Origin: Candidatus Omnitrophota bacterium
GTDB taxonomy: Bacteria; Omnitrophota; Gorgyraeia; Gygaellales; JAHJCI01
Direction of reading: 5' to 3'
Assembly: GCA_018813085.1 (NCBI GenBank)
Contig: JAHJCI010000169.1
Span: 1-11,223 of the forward strand
DNA: 11,223 nucleotides
Shown here: positions 1 through 4,578 of the stretch, in pieces
Numbering within the stretch: the first letter of the stretch is position 1
Layout: every line of letters starts with the position of its first letter
The notes under the pieces: model-generated
Told to the model about the DNA's origin: nothing
Database searches by the model: none
The model's input: only the letters and a program-made list of their open reading frames with translations
Translations under genes and position numbers: made by a program

Positions 1-1186
1 AATCAAAATGGGCGAGGAGGCGAGTATTATTTTAGACGCTACTGTGTTTTATCCGGAGTCAGGAGGGCAAGTAGCAGATAGCGGAGAAATTAAAAAAGGG
101 AAAAATATTTTTGAGGTTATTGGTGTAAAGCGCGTAAACGGAGCGATACTGCATACGGGTAAGTTAAAATCCGGAACGATGAAGAAAGGTGATTCTGTAA
201 AAGCTGTTATTGATTATTCCCGCCGGCTTGATATTGCCCGTAATCATACAGGGACACATATCTTGCAGGCTGTATTAAGAAAAGTATTAGGAAAGCACGT
301 TAAGCAAAAAGGCTCATTGGTAGCGCCTGAGTATTTACGTTTTGATTTTACTCACTTTAAGGCGCTTGGCCGCGATGAATTATCAAGGATAGAAGAGCTG
401 GTTAATAATCATATACTCGCTAACGACAAAGCAGATATAAAAACAATGTCCATCAAGCAGGCAAAAAAATCAGGAGCCCTGGCGTTCTTTGAAGATAAAT
501 ATCAGGATAAAGTGAAAGTAATGTCTATAGGCGATTATTCCAGGGAGCTCTGCGGTGGTACGCACTTAGAATCGACAGGCCAGATTGGTTTGTTCAAAAT
601 CCTCTCCGAGAGCTCTATTGCCTCGGGAGTACGCCGTATTGAGGCGGTTACAGGCAGATTTGCATACAAGAAGATAAGTGAGCAGCATGAGTTGCTGAAC
701 AATATTTCCCAGCAGCTTAAAGTGCCTCAGCCGGAAGTTTTTAAAAAAATAGAGAAATTGATAAAAGAATTAAAAGACTCACAAAAGAAGAAAGGCGCTA
801 TCAGCCAGGAGGAATTCAATATAAAAGAAATATTATCGGCTGCAGAGGATATTTCCGGGATTAAATTAATAACTAAATTTATTCCCGATGTCGAAGAAGG
901 CATCATAAGAAGCTTAGTCGACTTGGCAAAGAAGAATCAGTCCGCGGGTATTAGCTTGATTGCGACAGGAAGGGATAATAAAGCAATATTGGTGATGGGC
1001 GTTACAGAGGATTTATCAGGCAGGGATTTTAACGCCGGTGATTTAATAAAGGAAGTAGCTAAGGCAATGAACGGTAGCGGTGGAGGCAGGCAAGATTTTG
1101 CCAGGGCCGCAGGGGATATTGATAAGATTGAAGCGGGTTTTAGCAAGCTTAAAGAAATTATTAAAAATTCATTAGGTAAGAGTTAG
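1..1186 (+). CDS. alaS: alanyl-tRNA synthetase, C-terminal part (5' end outside window)
   Basis: Alanyl-tRNA synthetase charges tRNA-Ala in the cytoplasm and hydrolyses mischarged Ser/Gly-tRNA-Ala. The reading frame is open from base 2 with no start signal, so the gene enters from the left; about 394 residues are visible, against roughly 870 for a full enzyme, so the catalytic domain is missing. Numbering from the first in-frame Met (base 8), the fragment begins in the entry to the editing domain (FYPESGGQVADSG, 14-26). The zinc-binding editing site follows: HTGTH (H80, H84) and CGGTH (C182, H186), all four ligands intact. A charged helical linker (about 225-275) leads to the C-Ala/DHHA1 domain with its glycine-rich stretch NGSGGGRQDFARAAGD near 355-370. 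The stop at 1184-1186 lies 10 nt before tRNA-Tyr. Nothing suggests damage. Identification is secure from the HxxxH plus CxxxH pair and the C-Ala glycines. Confidence 0.97.
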   Translation, partial: IKMGEEASIILDATVFYPESGGQVADSGEIKKGKNIFEVIGVKRVNGAILHTGKLKSGTMKKGDSVKAVIDYSRRLDIARNHTGTHILQAVLRKVLGKHVKQKGSLVAPEYLRFDFTHFKALGRDELSRIEELVNNHILANDKADIKTMSIKQAKKSGALAFFEDKYQDKVKVMSIGDYSRELCGGTHLESTGQIGLFKILSESSIASGVRRIEAVTGRFAYKKISEQHELLNNISQQLKVPQPEVFKKIEKLIKELKDSQKKKGAISQEEFNIKEILSAAEDISGIKLITKFIPDVEEGIIRSLVDLAKKNQSAGISLIATGRDNKAILVMGVTEDLSGRDFNAGDLIKEVAKAMNGSGGGRQDFARAAGDIDKIEAGFSKLKEIIKNSLGKS

Positions 1187-1196
1187 GAATTATCTA

Positions 1197-1280
1197 GGGT
1201 AGGTACCCAAGCGGCCAAAGGGGACAGACTGTAAATCTGTTGCACTACGTGCTTCAGAGGTTCGAATCCTCTCCTGCCCA
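1197..1280 (+). tRNA. tRNA-Tyr (anticodon GTA)
   Basis: This folds as a type II tRNA. The acceptor stem is 1197-1203 with 1273-1279 (one G-U pair) and the discriminator is A1280. The anticodon stem is 1224-1228/1236-1240 around the loop CTGTAAA, with GTA at 1231-1233. The long variable arm (1241-1255) forms the small hairpin GCAC-TAC-GTGC. The T arm is AGAGG-TTCGAAT-CCTCT (1256-1272). The long variable arm together with GTA identifies tyrosine. No CCA is encoded. The gene begins 10 nt after the alaS stop and could be cotranscribed with it. Its last 13 nt recur at 1636-1648, beyond a GIY-YIG ORF. Confidence 0.96.
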
Positions 1281-1322
1281 TTCTACTTCGCCAAGATGCT
1301 TTCGCTCTTGGCTTCGTAGGAA
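1281..1322 (+). promoter_or_regulatory. hairpin between tRNA-Tyr and GIY-YIG ORF, containing the likely ribosome binding site
   Basis: GCCAAGA (1290-1296) pairs perfectly with TCTTGGC (1306-1312) around a 9-nt loop. After a 3x3 TTC/TTC internal loop, CTAC (1283/1284-1286) pairs with GTAG (1316-1319), and flanking TT/AA can extend the stem with one bulge. The only purine-rich Shine-Dalgarno candidate for the downstream ORF, AGGA at 1318-1321, lies in the 3' arm of this structure, 7 nt before the ATG. Folding would tend to mask translation, and it may also help 3' processing of tRNA-Tyr. No T-tract follows, so it is not a standard intrinsic terminator. Confidence 0.5.
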
Positions 1323-1328
1323 TGGACT

Positions 1329-1571
1329 ATGTATATTATTTACATTCTTTTGAGTAAAATAGATACTCGAAGGTATTACATAGGTATTACTCAGAATTTG
1401 AGGAAGCGCCTGAAGGAACATAATGCTTCGCAATCAGGATATAGTAAGAGATATGCTCCTTGGGAAGTTGAGACATATACCGTTTTTAGGAACAAGGCAT
1501 TAGCTGAGGCATTTGAAGATTATTTGAAATCGGGTTCAGGAAACGCATTTTTGAAAAAGAGATTAATTTAA
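1329..1571 (+). CDS. small GIY-YIG nuclease-domain protein
   Basis: This 80-residue protein is almost nothing but a GIY-YIG nuclease fold, in the size class of stand-alone UPF0213/YhbQ-like proteins. The first motif is the N-terminal YIIYILLS, with the YYIGIT half at residues 16-21. The conserved arginine-bearing helix is LRKRLKEHN (24-32). The KRYAPWEVE segment (40-48) is typical of this subfamily, and the metal-binding glutamate lies in the helix AEAFEDYLKSGSG (about 59-71). The C-terminus FLKKR also matches the family. Every expected catalytic element is present, so it appears intact. Stand-alone members have uncertain roles (DNA cleavage, repair or mobility). It sits between inverted repeats directly after tRNA-Tyr, and a copy of the tRNA's end follows it, so a role in mobility is plausible but unproven. 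The ATG at 1329 has AGGA 7 nt upstream, inside a hairpin arm. Confidence 0.88.
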   Translation: MYIIYILLSKIDTRRYYIGITQNLRKRLKEHNASQSGYSKRYAPWEVETYTVFRNKALAEAFEDYLKSGSGNAFLKKRLI

Positions 1572-1600
1572 GAAGCAGAATGGCAGCGATAAAGGTTCTT

Positions 1601-1631
1601 CGAAGCCAAAGGCGTAAGCGCTCTGGCGAAG
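1601..1631 (+). repeat. right inverted repeat of the GIY-YIG cassette
   Basis: This 31-bp stretch is the imperfect inverted copy of 1286-1316 (24/31 matches by eye; the outer CGAAGCC and TGGCGAAG parts match best). It contains its own partial palindrome (GCC...GGC arms). It ends 4 nt before the repeated 3' end of tRNA-Tyr. The inverted arrangement around a single ORF supports an element boundary. Confidence 0.6.
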
Positions 1632-1635
1632 AAGA

Positions 1636-1648
1636 CCTCTCCTGCCCA
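1636..1648 (+). pseudogene. displaced 3' end of tRNA-Tyr (13-nt remnant)
   Basis: CCTCTCCTGCCCA is identical to the T-stem 3' strand, acceptor 3' strand and discriminator base of the intact tRNA-Tyr (1268-1280). The sequence AAAGGTTC shortly upstream (about 1591-1598) resembles the 5' part of the T arm (AGAGGTTC), which hints that the remnant was once split inside the T loop by the intervening piece. That second match is short and could be chance. The remnant cannot be a functional tRNA. Confidence 0.65.
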
Positions 1649-1687
1649 ATAAAATATTAAAGATAAAAGATTAAAAATAAAAAATAC

Positions 1688-1727
1688 GCGGGTATAGCAC
1701 GGTGGTAGTGCAGTAGCCTTCTCCCGC
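1688..1727 (+). pseudogene. truncated 5' half of tRNA-Gly
   Basis: Positions 1688-1721 match the first 34 nt of the intact tRNA-Gly downstream with one mismatch (G1701 versus A1758), covering the acceptor 5' strand, D arm and anticodon stem 5' strand. Identity stops inside the anticodon loop, where TTCC becomes TTCT. The following CCCGC (1723-1727) could pair with GCGGG of the acceptor 5' strand, but no T arm or complete anticodon arm remains. It is a broken duplicate, separated by 17 nt from the complete gene. Confidence 0.85.
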
Positions 1728-1731
1728 CCTT

Positions 1732-1744
1732 AGTTAGGAATTAT
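1732..1744 (+). repeat. 13-bp direct repeat shared with the alaS/tRNA-Tyr junction
   Basis: AGTTAGGAATTAT at 1732-1744, immediately upstream of tRNA-Gly, is identical to 1181-1193, which covers the last alaS codon, its stop and the leader of tRNA-Tyr. One copy is part coding and the other is purely intergenic. This suggests copying of a tRNA-upstream segment during rearrangement of the island, though 13 bp in AT-rich DNA is short. Confidence 0.6.
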
Positions 1745-1815
1745 GCGGGTATAGCACAGTGGTAGTGCAGTAGCCTTCCAAGCTACCTACACGGGTTCGA
1801 ATCCCGTTGCCCGCT
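1745..1815 (+). tRNA. tRNA-Gly (anticodon TCC)
   Basis: Complete cloverleaf of 71 nt. The acceptor stem GCGGGTA (1745-1751) pairs with TGCCCGC (1808-1814) with one G-U, and the discriminator is T1815. The D stem is GCAC/GTGC (1754-1757/1765-1768). The anticodon stem GTAGC/GCTAC (1770-1774/1782-1786) encloses the loop CTTCCAA, with anticodon TCC at 1777-1779. The T arm is ACGGG-TTCGAAT-CCCGT (1791-1807). CCA is not encoded. A broken copy of its 5' half lies just upstream. Confidence 0.96.
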
Positions 1816-1826
1816 TAAATAAGGAC

Positions 1827-1878
1827 ATGACTTACGAAACACCTGCCTGTCGGTAGGTAGGATGTGTTCGTAAGTCAT
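1827..1878 (+). repeat. long imperfect palindrome with GC-rich core downstream of tRNA-Gly
   Basis: The outer arms ATGACTTACGAA (1827-1838) and TTCGTAAGTCAT (1867-1878) are perfect 12-bp complements, extended by CAC/GTG with a one-base bulge. Outside them, GGAC and GTCC can add more pairs. The core CCTGCCTGTCGGTAGGTAGG forms a second, inner hairpin (CCTGCC/GGTAGG). A GC-rich core resembling this one appears inside thrC (6932-6957). It looks like a nested repeat element: one short palindrome sitting inside another. No T-tract follows, so termination is not the obvious role. Confidence 0.7.
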
Positions 1879-1892
1879 TAGTCCGAATTTAT

Positions 1893-1915
1893 CCTTGACA
1901 TCTAAGATGTCAAGG
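1893..1915 (+). repeat. perfect 10-bp stem hairpin upstream of the thymidylate synthase gene
   Basis: CCTTGACATC (1893-1902) and GATGTCAAGG (1906-1915) pair perfectly over a 3-nt loop TAA. It lies 21 nt before the next start codon and is followed by a mixed sequence without a T-run. It may be an mRNA leader structure, a dyad operator or another small repeat. Confidence 0.6.
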
Positions 1916-1936
1916 GCCTAATTCATCTCATTAGAT

Positions 1937-2689
1937 ATGCCAGAAAAAGATTTTTTAGAGCCGGTTTTTATTGATGCCTTTGATCTTGATGATGCCTGGT
2001 TTCAGGCGTTGAGCGCAATTCTCGATAAAGGCCACGTTTATACCATAACTAAAGGCAGCTATGAAGGACAGAAGCGCCTGGAGTTTGATTTTGTAACTGT
2101 AAGGGTAAAAAAGCCTTCACATCAGATTATCCCTATTATCCCAGAGGGGATGAGTATTCCTTCTCCTACGGATATGGAATACATCAACGGTTATTTAGGG
2201 TATCTTCTTACGGGCGCAAAAACCGAAACCGAAGACTATACTTACGGGGAGAGGCTTGTTGAGCCGAAGGTAAGAGTAAAGCAGAATGTCAACGGCGAGG
2301 AAATGATAAAAGAGATGCCTTTGCAGGTAAATCAAGTGGAAGAAGTGATTAAGCTTTATAAAACCCAGGGCTTCGGAACAAACCAGGCAATTATGGAAAT
2401 CGGCATGCCCTCTGATATTATATTGAATGACCCCCCTTGCTTAAGGTTGATAGATACCCGGGTGCGTTACGGTAAGCTGCATTTTGTTCTTTACTTCCGT
2501 TCCTGGGATTTATGGGGTGGATTTCCCTCAAACTTGGGCGGCCTTCAACTGGTTAAGCAATATATGGCAGATGAAATCGGGGTAGAAGACGGTGAAATCG
2601 TTGCCGTAAGCAAAGGTTTACATCTGTATGAGTATAGCTGGGAAGTAGCAAAGATTAGGACAGGAAAGGCGAACCTTAGTTTAAAATAA
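1937..2689 (+). CDS. thyA: thymidylate synthase (ThyA fold, archaeal/methanogen-like)
   Basis: The 250-residue protein carries the ThyA active-site set with spacing identical to the E. coli enzyme (literature numbering in brackets): C168 (C146) in DPPC, R188-S189 (R166-S167), D191 (D169), N199 (N177), H229 and Y231 (H207, Y209) in GLHLY. The distances of 20, 3, 8, 30 and 2 are all reproduced. N199 favours dUMP over dCMP as substrate. It should therefore methylate dUMP to dTMP with a reduced folate or an analogous one-carbon carrier. The N-terminal 150 residues differ from ordinary bacterial ThyA. Together with the RSWDLWGGFPSNLGG signature, this fits the methanogen-type thymidylate synthase family as I recall it. 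The upstream region has no clear Shine-Dalgarno; the ATG is the first in frame after the stem-loop at 1893-1915. A dUMP/dCMP hydroxymethylase or other ThyA-fold activity remains possible. Confidence 0.8.
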   Translation: MPEKDFLEPVFIDAFDLDDAWFQALSAILDKGHVYTITKGSYEGQKRLEFDFVTVRVKKPSHQIIPIIPEGMSIPSPTDMEYINGYLGYLLTGAKTETEDYTYGERLVEPKVRVKQNVNGEEMIKEMPLQVNQVEEVIKLYKTQGFGTNQAIMEIGMPSDIILNDPPCLRLIDTRVRYGKLHFVLYFRSWDLWGGFPSNLGGLQLVKQYMADEIGVEDGEIVAVSKGLHLYEYSWEVAKIRTGKANLSLK

Positions 2690-2702
2690 TAGCTATTTAT
2701 TG

Positions 2703-2751
2703 CACAGATAATCGCAGATGAAAAGAAACAGATAACCACAGATAATCTGTG
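2703..2751 (+). repeat. CAGATAA-type short repeats between thyA and gpsA
   Basis: CACAGATAATC occurs at 2703-2713 and again at 2737-2747, with further ACAGATAA/GCAGAT variants between. The second copy is half of the palindrome CACAGA-TAA-TCTGTG (2737-2751). The pattern is a degenerate short interspersed repeat in the 102-bp gap. No promoter or terminator can be asserted here. Confidence 0.55.
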
Positions 2752-2791
2752 TGACAACCAGCAAAGTATTATTTAATTACCAAGATAAAAA

Positions 2792-3778
2792 ATGAATATT
2801 TCCGTATTAGGCGATGGTGGTTGGGGCACAACTTTAGCGATATTATTACATAAGCGTGGCCATCGCGTTACTCTATGGGGAGCTTTTCCTCAATACGTGT
2901 CTTATTTAAATAAAAAAAGAATTAATAGCAAATTTTTGCCCGGCGTTGTCATTCCTCGGGGTATAAGCATAACGGCAGATTTAAAACAGGCGGTAGATTC
3001 CAGGGAATTGATTGTTTTGGCTGTTCCTGCGCAGTATATGCGTAGTATTGTTAAGCGTATTAAAGGTTATCGTATTTCTGCTAGCGTTTTTTTGAGTGCG
3101 GCCAAGGGTTTGGAAATTAACAAATTAAAACAGATGTCAGAAGTCGCCAGGGAAGAATTGGGGAAGATAAAACTGGCAGTGCTTTCCGGGCCGACGATTG
3201 CTTATGAGGTTGCACGCGGGATTCCAACTACTGCAGTTATTGCTTCCCAGAGCAGCCAGTTGCGTAAAAATTTAGCTGATGTATTCAGTAGTAGCTCATT
3301 TAGAATTTATACAAGCAGTGATGTAACCGGCGTAGAATTAGGCGGCAGCCTTAAGAATATTATTGCCATTGCCTGCGGCATTTCTGATGGTTTGGGATTC
3401 GGGGCTAATACTAAAGCAGCATTGCTTTCTCGAGGGTTAGCTGAAATTTCCCGCCTTGGCAGAAAGATGGGGGCAAAGGGTTCAACTTTTTCCGGCATAA
3501 GCGGATTAGGAGATTTGGTTACTACCTGCATAAGCCCTTTTAGCCGTAATCGTTGTTTAGGCGAACAGATAGGCAAGGGCAGGAGATTAAAACTGGTAAT
3601 TAACAAGACGAAAATGGTTGTTGAAGGCGTAGCTACGGCAAAAGCCGCATATCGCTTAGCATATAAATACAGAATAGATATGCCGATTACTAAGCAGGTA
3701 TATGCCGTCCTTTATAAAAATAAAAATCCTGGAAAAGCAGTAAGAGATTTAATGACGCGCAGCCTTAAGGAAGAATAG
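2792..3778 (+). CDS. gpsA: glycerol-3-phosphate dehydrogenase [NAD(P)+]
   Basis: GpsA reduces dihydroxyacetone phosphate to sn-glycerol 3-phosphate, the backbone for membrane phospholipids. The 328-residue length is normal. The N-terminal Rossmann motif is GDGGWGT (7-13). SAAKG contains K105, LSGPTIAYEV (131-140) is the family signature, and GGSLKNIIAIACGISDG (184-200) carries the catalytic lysine K188. The C-terminal substrate domain has GISGLGDLVTTC (235-246) with D241, then SRNR (251-254) and VVEGV (276-280). All key residues are present. The start is the only reasonable ATG before the Rossmann strand; the Shine-Dalgarno is poor. The gene follows the thymidylate synthase by 102 bp and precedes tRNA-Pro. 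Confidence 0.97.
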   Translation: MNISVLGDGGWGTTLAILLHKRGHRVTLWGAFPQYVSYLNKKRINSKFLPGVVIPRGISITADLKQAVDSRELIVLAVPAQYMRSIVKRIKGYRISASVFLSAAKGLEINKLKQMSEVAREELGKIKLAVLSGPTIAYEVARGIPTTAVIASQSSQLRKNLADVFSSSSFRIYTSSDVTGVELGGSLKNIIAIACGISDGLGFGANTKAALLSRGLAEISRLGRKMGAKGSTFSGISGLGDLVTTCISPFSRNRCLGEQIGKGRRLKLVINKTKMVVEGVATAKAAYRLAYKYRIDMPITKQVYAVLYKNKNPGKAVRDLMTRSLKEE

Positions 3779-3815
3779 ATTTAGTAGGCAGTATTTATTG
3801 TATAGAGTTTGTAGT

Positions 3816-3829
3816 CGGGGCTTGCCCCG
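3816..3829 (+). terminator. possible weak terminator hairpin after gpsA
   Basis: CGGGG-CTTG-CCCCG is a compact GC-rich stem-loop 37 nt after the gpsA stop. It is followed by TTAGAAATTT, a mixed A/T run rather than a clean T-tract, and by a 12-bp palindrome TAGAAATTTCTA (3831-3842). It could end the gpsA transcript or be another small repeat. The evidence is the stem only. Confidence 0.35.
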
Positions 3830-3868
3830 TTAGAAATTTCTATAGTTTAAAGATACTAAAATTTTTTA

Positions 3869-3943
3869 CGGGGAGTAGCGCAGTTTGGCTAGCGCGTCTG
3901 AATGGGGTTCAGAAGGTCGTGGGTTCAAGTCCCACCTCCCCGA
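3869..3943 (+). tRNA. tRNA-Pro (anticodon GGG)
   Basis: Complete 75-nt cloverleaf. The acceptor CGGGGAG (3869-3875) pairs fully with CTCCCCG (3936-3942), and the discriminator is A3943. The D stem is GCGC/GCGC (3878-3881/3892-3895). The anticodon stem TCTGA/TCAGA (3897-3901/3909-3913) surrounds ATGGGGT, with GGG at 3904-3906. The T arm is GTGGG-TTCAAGT-CCCAC (3919-3935). No CCA is encoded. The AT-rich run just upstream may hold its promoter, but no convincing -35/-10 pair is visible. Decayed copies of parts of this gene follow at 3972-4118. Confidence 0.96.
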
Positions 3944-3947
3944 TTAA

Positions 3948-3964
3948 CCCCGCCTTTGGCGGGG
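3948..3964 (+). terminator. stem-loop just after tRNA-Pro
   Basis: CCCCGCC (3948-3954) pairs perfectly with GGCGGGG (3958-3964) over a TTT loop, starting 4 nt after the mature tRNA end. The location is right for ending tRNA transcription or guiding 3' processing, but the stem is followed by CAATCCC instead of a T-run. Intrinsic termination is therefore uncertain. Confidence 0.4.
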
Positions 3965-3971
3965 CAATCCC

Positions 3972-4118
3972 GAGTTTCTGCAGTTTGCTTTATCTGAAAC
4001 GAGGGATGAATTGATACTGGGAGGGTCGCGGGTTTCCCTCGCCTCTAGTATTGAGGCAAGAGAGGCTCGGGACTTCGCTTCAGCGTTGATGAAGCTCGCA
4101 AGTCCCACTCCCCGATTA
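3972..4118 (+). pseudogene. degenerate tRNA-Pro copy interrupted by hairpin DNA
   Basis: Pieces of the neighbouring tRNA-Pro reappear in order. CAGTTTGCT (3981-3989) matches its D loop with one base missing. TCTGAA (3993-3998) matches the anticodon stem. GGTCGCGGGTT (4024-4034) matches the variable/T-stem region with one change. Positions 4099-4118 repeat the T-loop-to-trailer segment 3926-3946 with a single deletion. Between the last two pieces lie about 63 bp containing a small hairpin (GCCTC/GAGGC) and a larger stem-loop at 4069-4106. In the latter, GGGACTT pairs with AAGTCCC and GCTTCA with TGAAGC. The right arm of that stem is itself tRNA-derived. The 3' piece is secure; the more upstream matches are short and individually weaker. 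Confidence 0.6.
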
Positions 4119-4169
4119 TTGTACTTGAACCCAAAAAGGGAGACGCTTAGTTTTCCAATGGGCAGGAGC

Positions 4170-4201
4170 GGAAGCGACGACTGGTTTTAGTCACGTCTTC
4201 C
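4170..4201 (+). promoter_or_regulatory. stem-loop upstream of the PilZ gene
   Basis: GGAAG (4170-4174) pairs with CTTCC (4197-4201) and GACT (4179-4182) with AGTC (4189-4192), with a small internal loop between them. It is followed by CCGATTG, recalling the CCGATTA that ends both tRNA-Pro and its remnant. It lies 29 nt before the PilZ start in a purine-rich leader. It could be a leader structure or a third boundary of the hairpin-rich insert. No known riboswitch consensus is matched. Confidence 0.4.
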
Positions 4202-4230
4202 CGATTGAATCCTCAAGGGGAGGAAAGAGA

Positions 4231-4578
4231 ATGAAAGAACAGGAAAGAAGACGAGAAGACAGAATTGAAAAAACTCTTTTTATTCAGTGCCGTCGGTTTA
4301 ATACTGGTGATACCTGGAGCAGCGTTACAATTCAAGACGTAAGCTTATCGGGAATGAGGTTTGTTGCAGAGATTAAGATTCCCATTGAAGAAATATTAGA
4401 AATTAAATTCAATACTTTTTTAAAAAAAGAGCCGATACTTATAATTGGCAAGGTGGTAGCAAGTGAACAGCGCCAAAAGGGCAAGAATTGGGTAACTCAT
4501 ATTTCGATTATTCAGGCAGCAGCCGAAGACAATAAAATTTTCCGGCAATTTATAGAAATTTTTAAAAAAGAAACATAA
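4231..4578 (+). CDS. PilZ-domain protein, putative c-di-GMP receptor
   Basis: This 115-residue protein is a single PilZ domain. It has the two c-di-GMP signatures in order: an arginine cluster ERRREDR at 5-11 giving RxxxR, and DVSLSG (36-41), which fits [D/N]xSxxG. Alternating hydrophobic beta strands follow (for example ILIIGKVVASEQ), and a short C-terminal helix (about 100-113) ends the chain. PilZ proteins bind c-di-GMP in the cytoplasm and pass the signal to motility, secretion or polysaccharide systems; the partner here is unknown. The start is well supported by GGGGAGG at 4217-4223, seven bases before the ATG, one of the strongest ribosome binding sites in the window. hom begins only 15 bp after its stop, so the two may be cotranscribed, although no functional link between PilZ and threonine synthesis is evident. 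Confidence 0.9.
   Translation: MKEQERRREDRIEKTLFIQCRRFNTGDTWSSVTIQDVSLSGMRFVAEIKIPIEEILEIKFNTFLKKEPILIIGKVVASEQRQKGKNWVTHISIIQAAAEDNKIFRQFIEIFKKET

Larger units (their letters stand above)
1281..1648 (+). mobile_element. putative GIY-YIG cassette inserted at the 3' end of tRNA-Tyr
   Basis: About 368 bp lie between the end of intact tRNA-Tyr and a second copy of that tRNA's last 13 nt (CCTCTCCTGCCCA at 1268-1280 and 1636-1648). Inside is one small GIY-YIG ORF, flanked by imperfect inverted repeats: 1286-1316 and the reverse complement of 1601-1631 agree at 24 of 31 positions by my hand alignment. Each repeat can itself form a hairpin. Terminal inverted repeats, a nuclease gene and duplication of the target's 3' end are what a very small homing or transposable element, or a decayed one, would leave. 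No known element family is recognised. The mobile nature is inference; the repeats are directly visible. Confidence 0.6.

Noticed and set aside
1281..1648. Group I intron or integrase-type genomic island at tRNA-Tyr
   Set aside because: The intact tRNA-Tyr is continuous, no catalytic intron core is seen, there is no integrase gene, and the segment is under 400 bp.
1688..1727. Functional minimal tRNA-Gly formed by pairing GCGGG with CCCGC
   Set aside because: It lacks a T arm and a complete anticodon arm; the short pairing is easily fortuitous.
1895..1923. TTGACA as a -35 box upstream of the thymidylate synthase gene
   Set aside because: TTGACA is part of a perfect hairpin arm and no acceptable -10 hexamer lies 16-18 nt downstream (CTAATT/TAATTC only).
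4119..4230. c-di-GMP riboswitch controlling the PilZ gene
   Set aside because: A stem-loop is present, but I could not match the conserved GEMM core or a second paired helix; only generic structure is visible.
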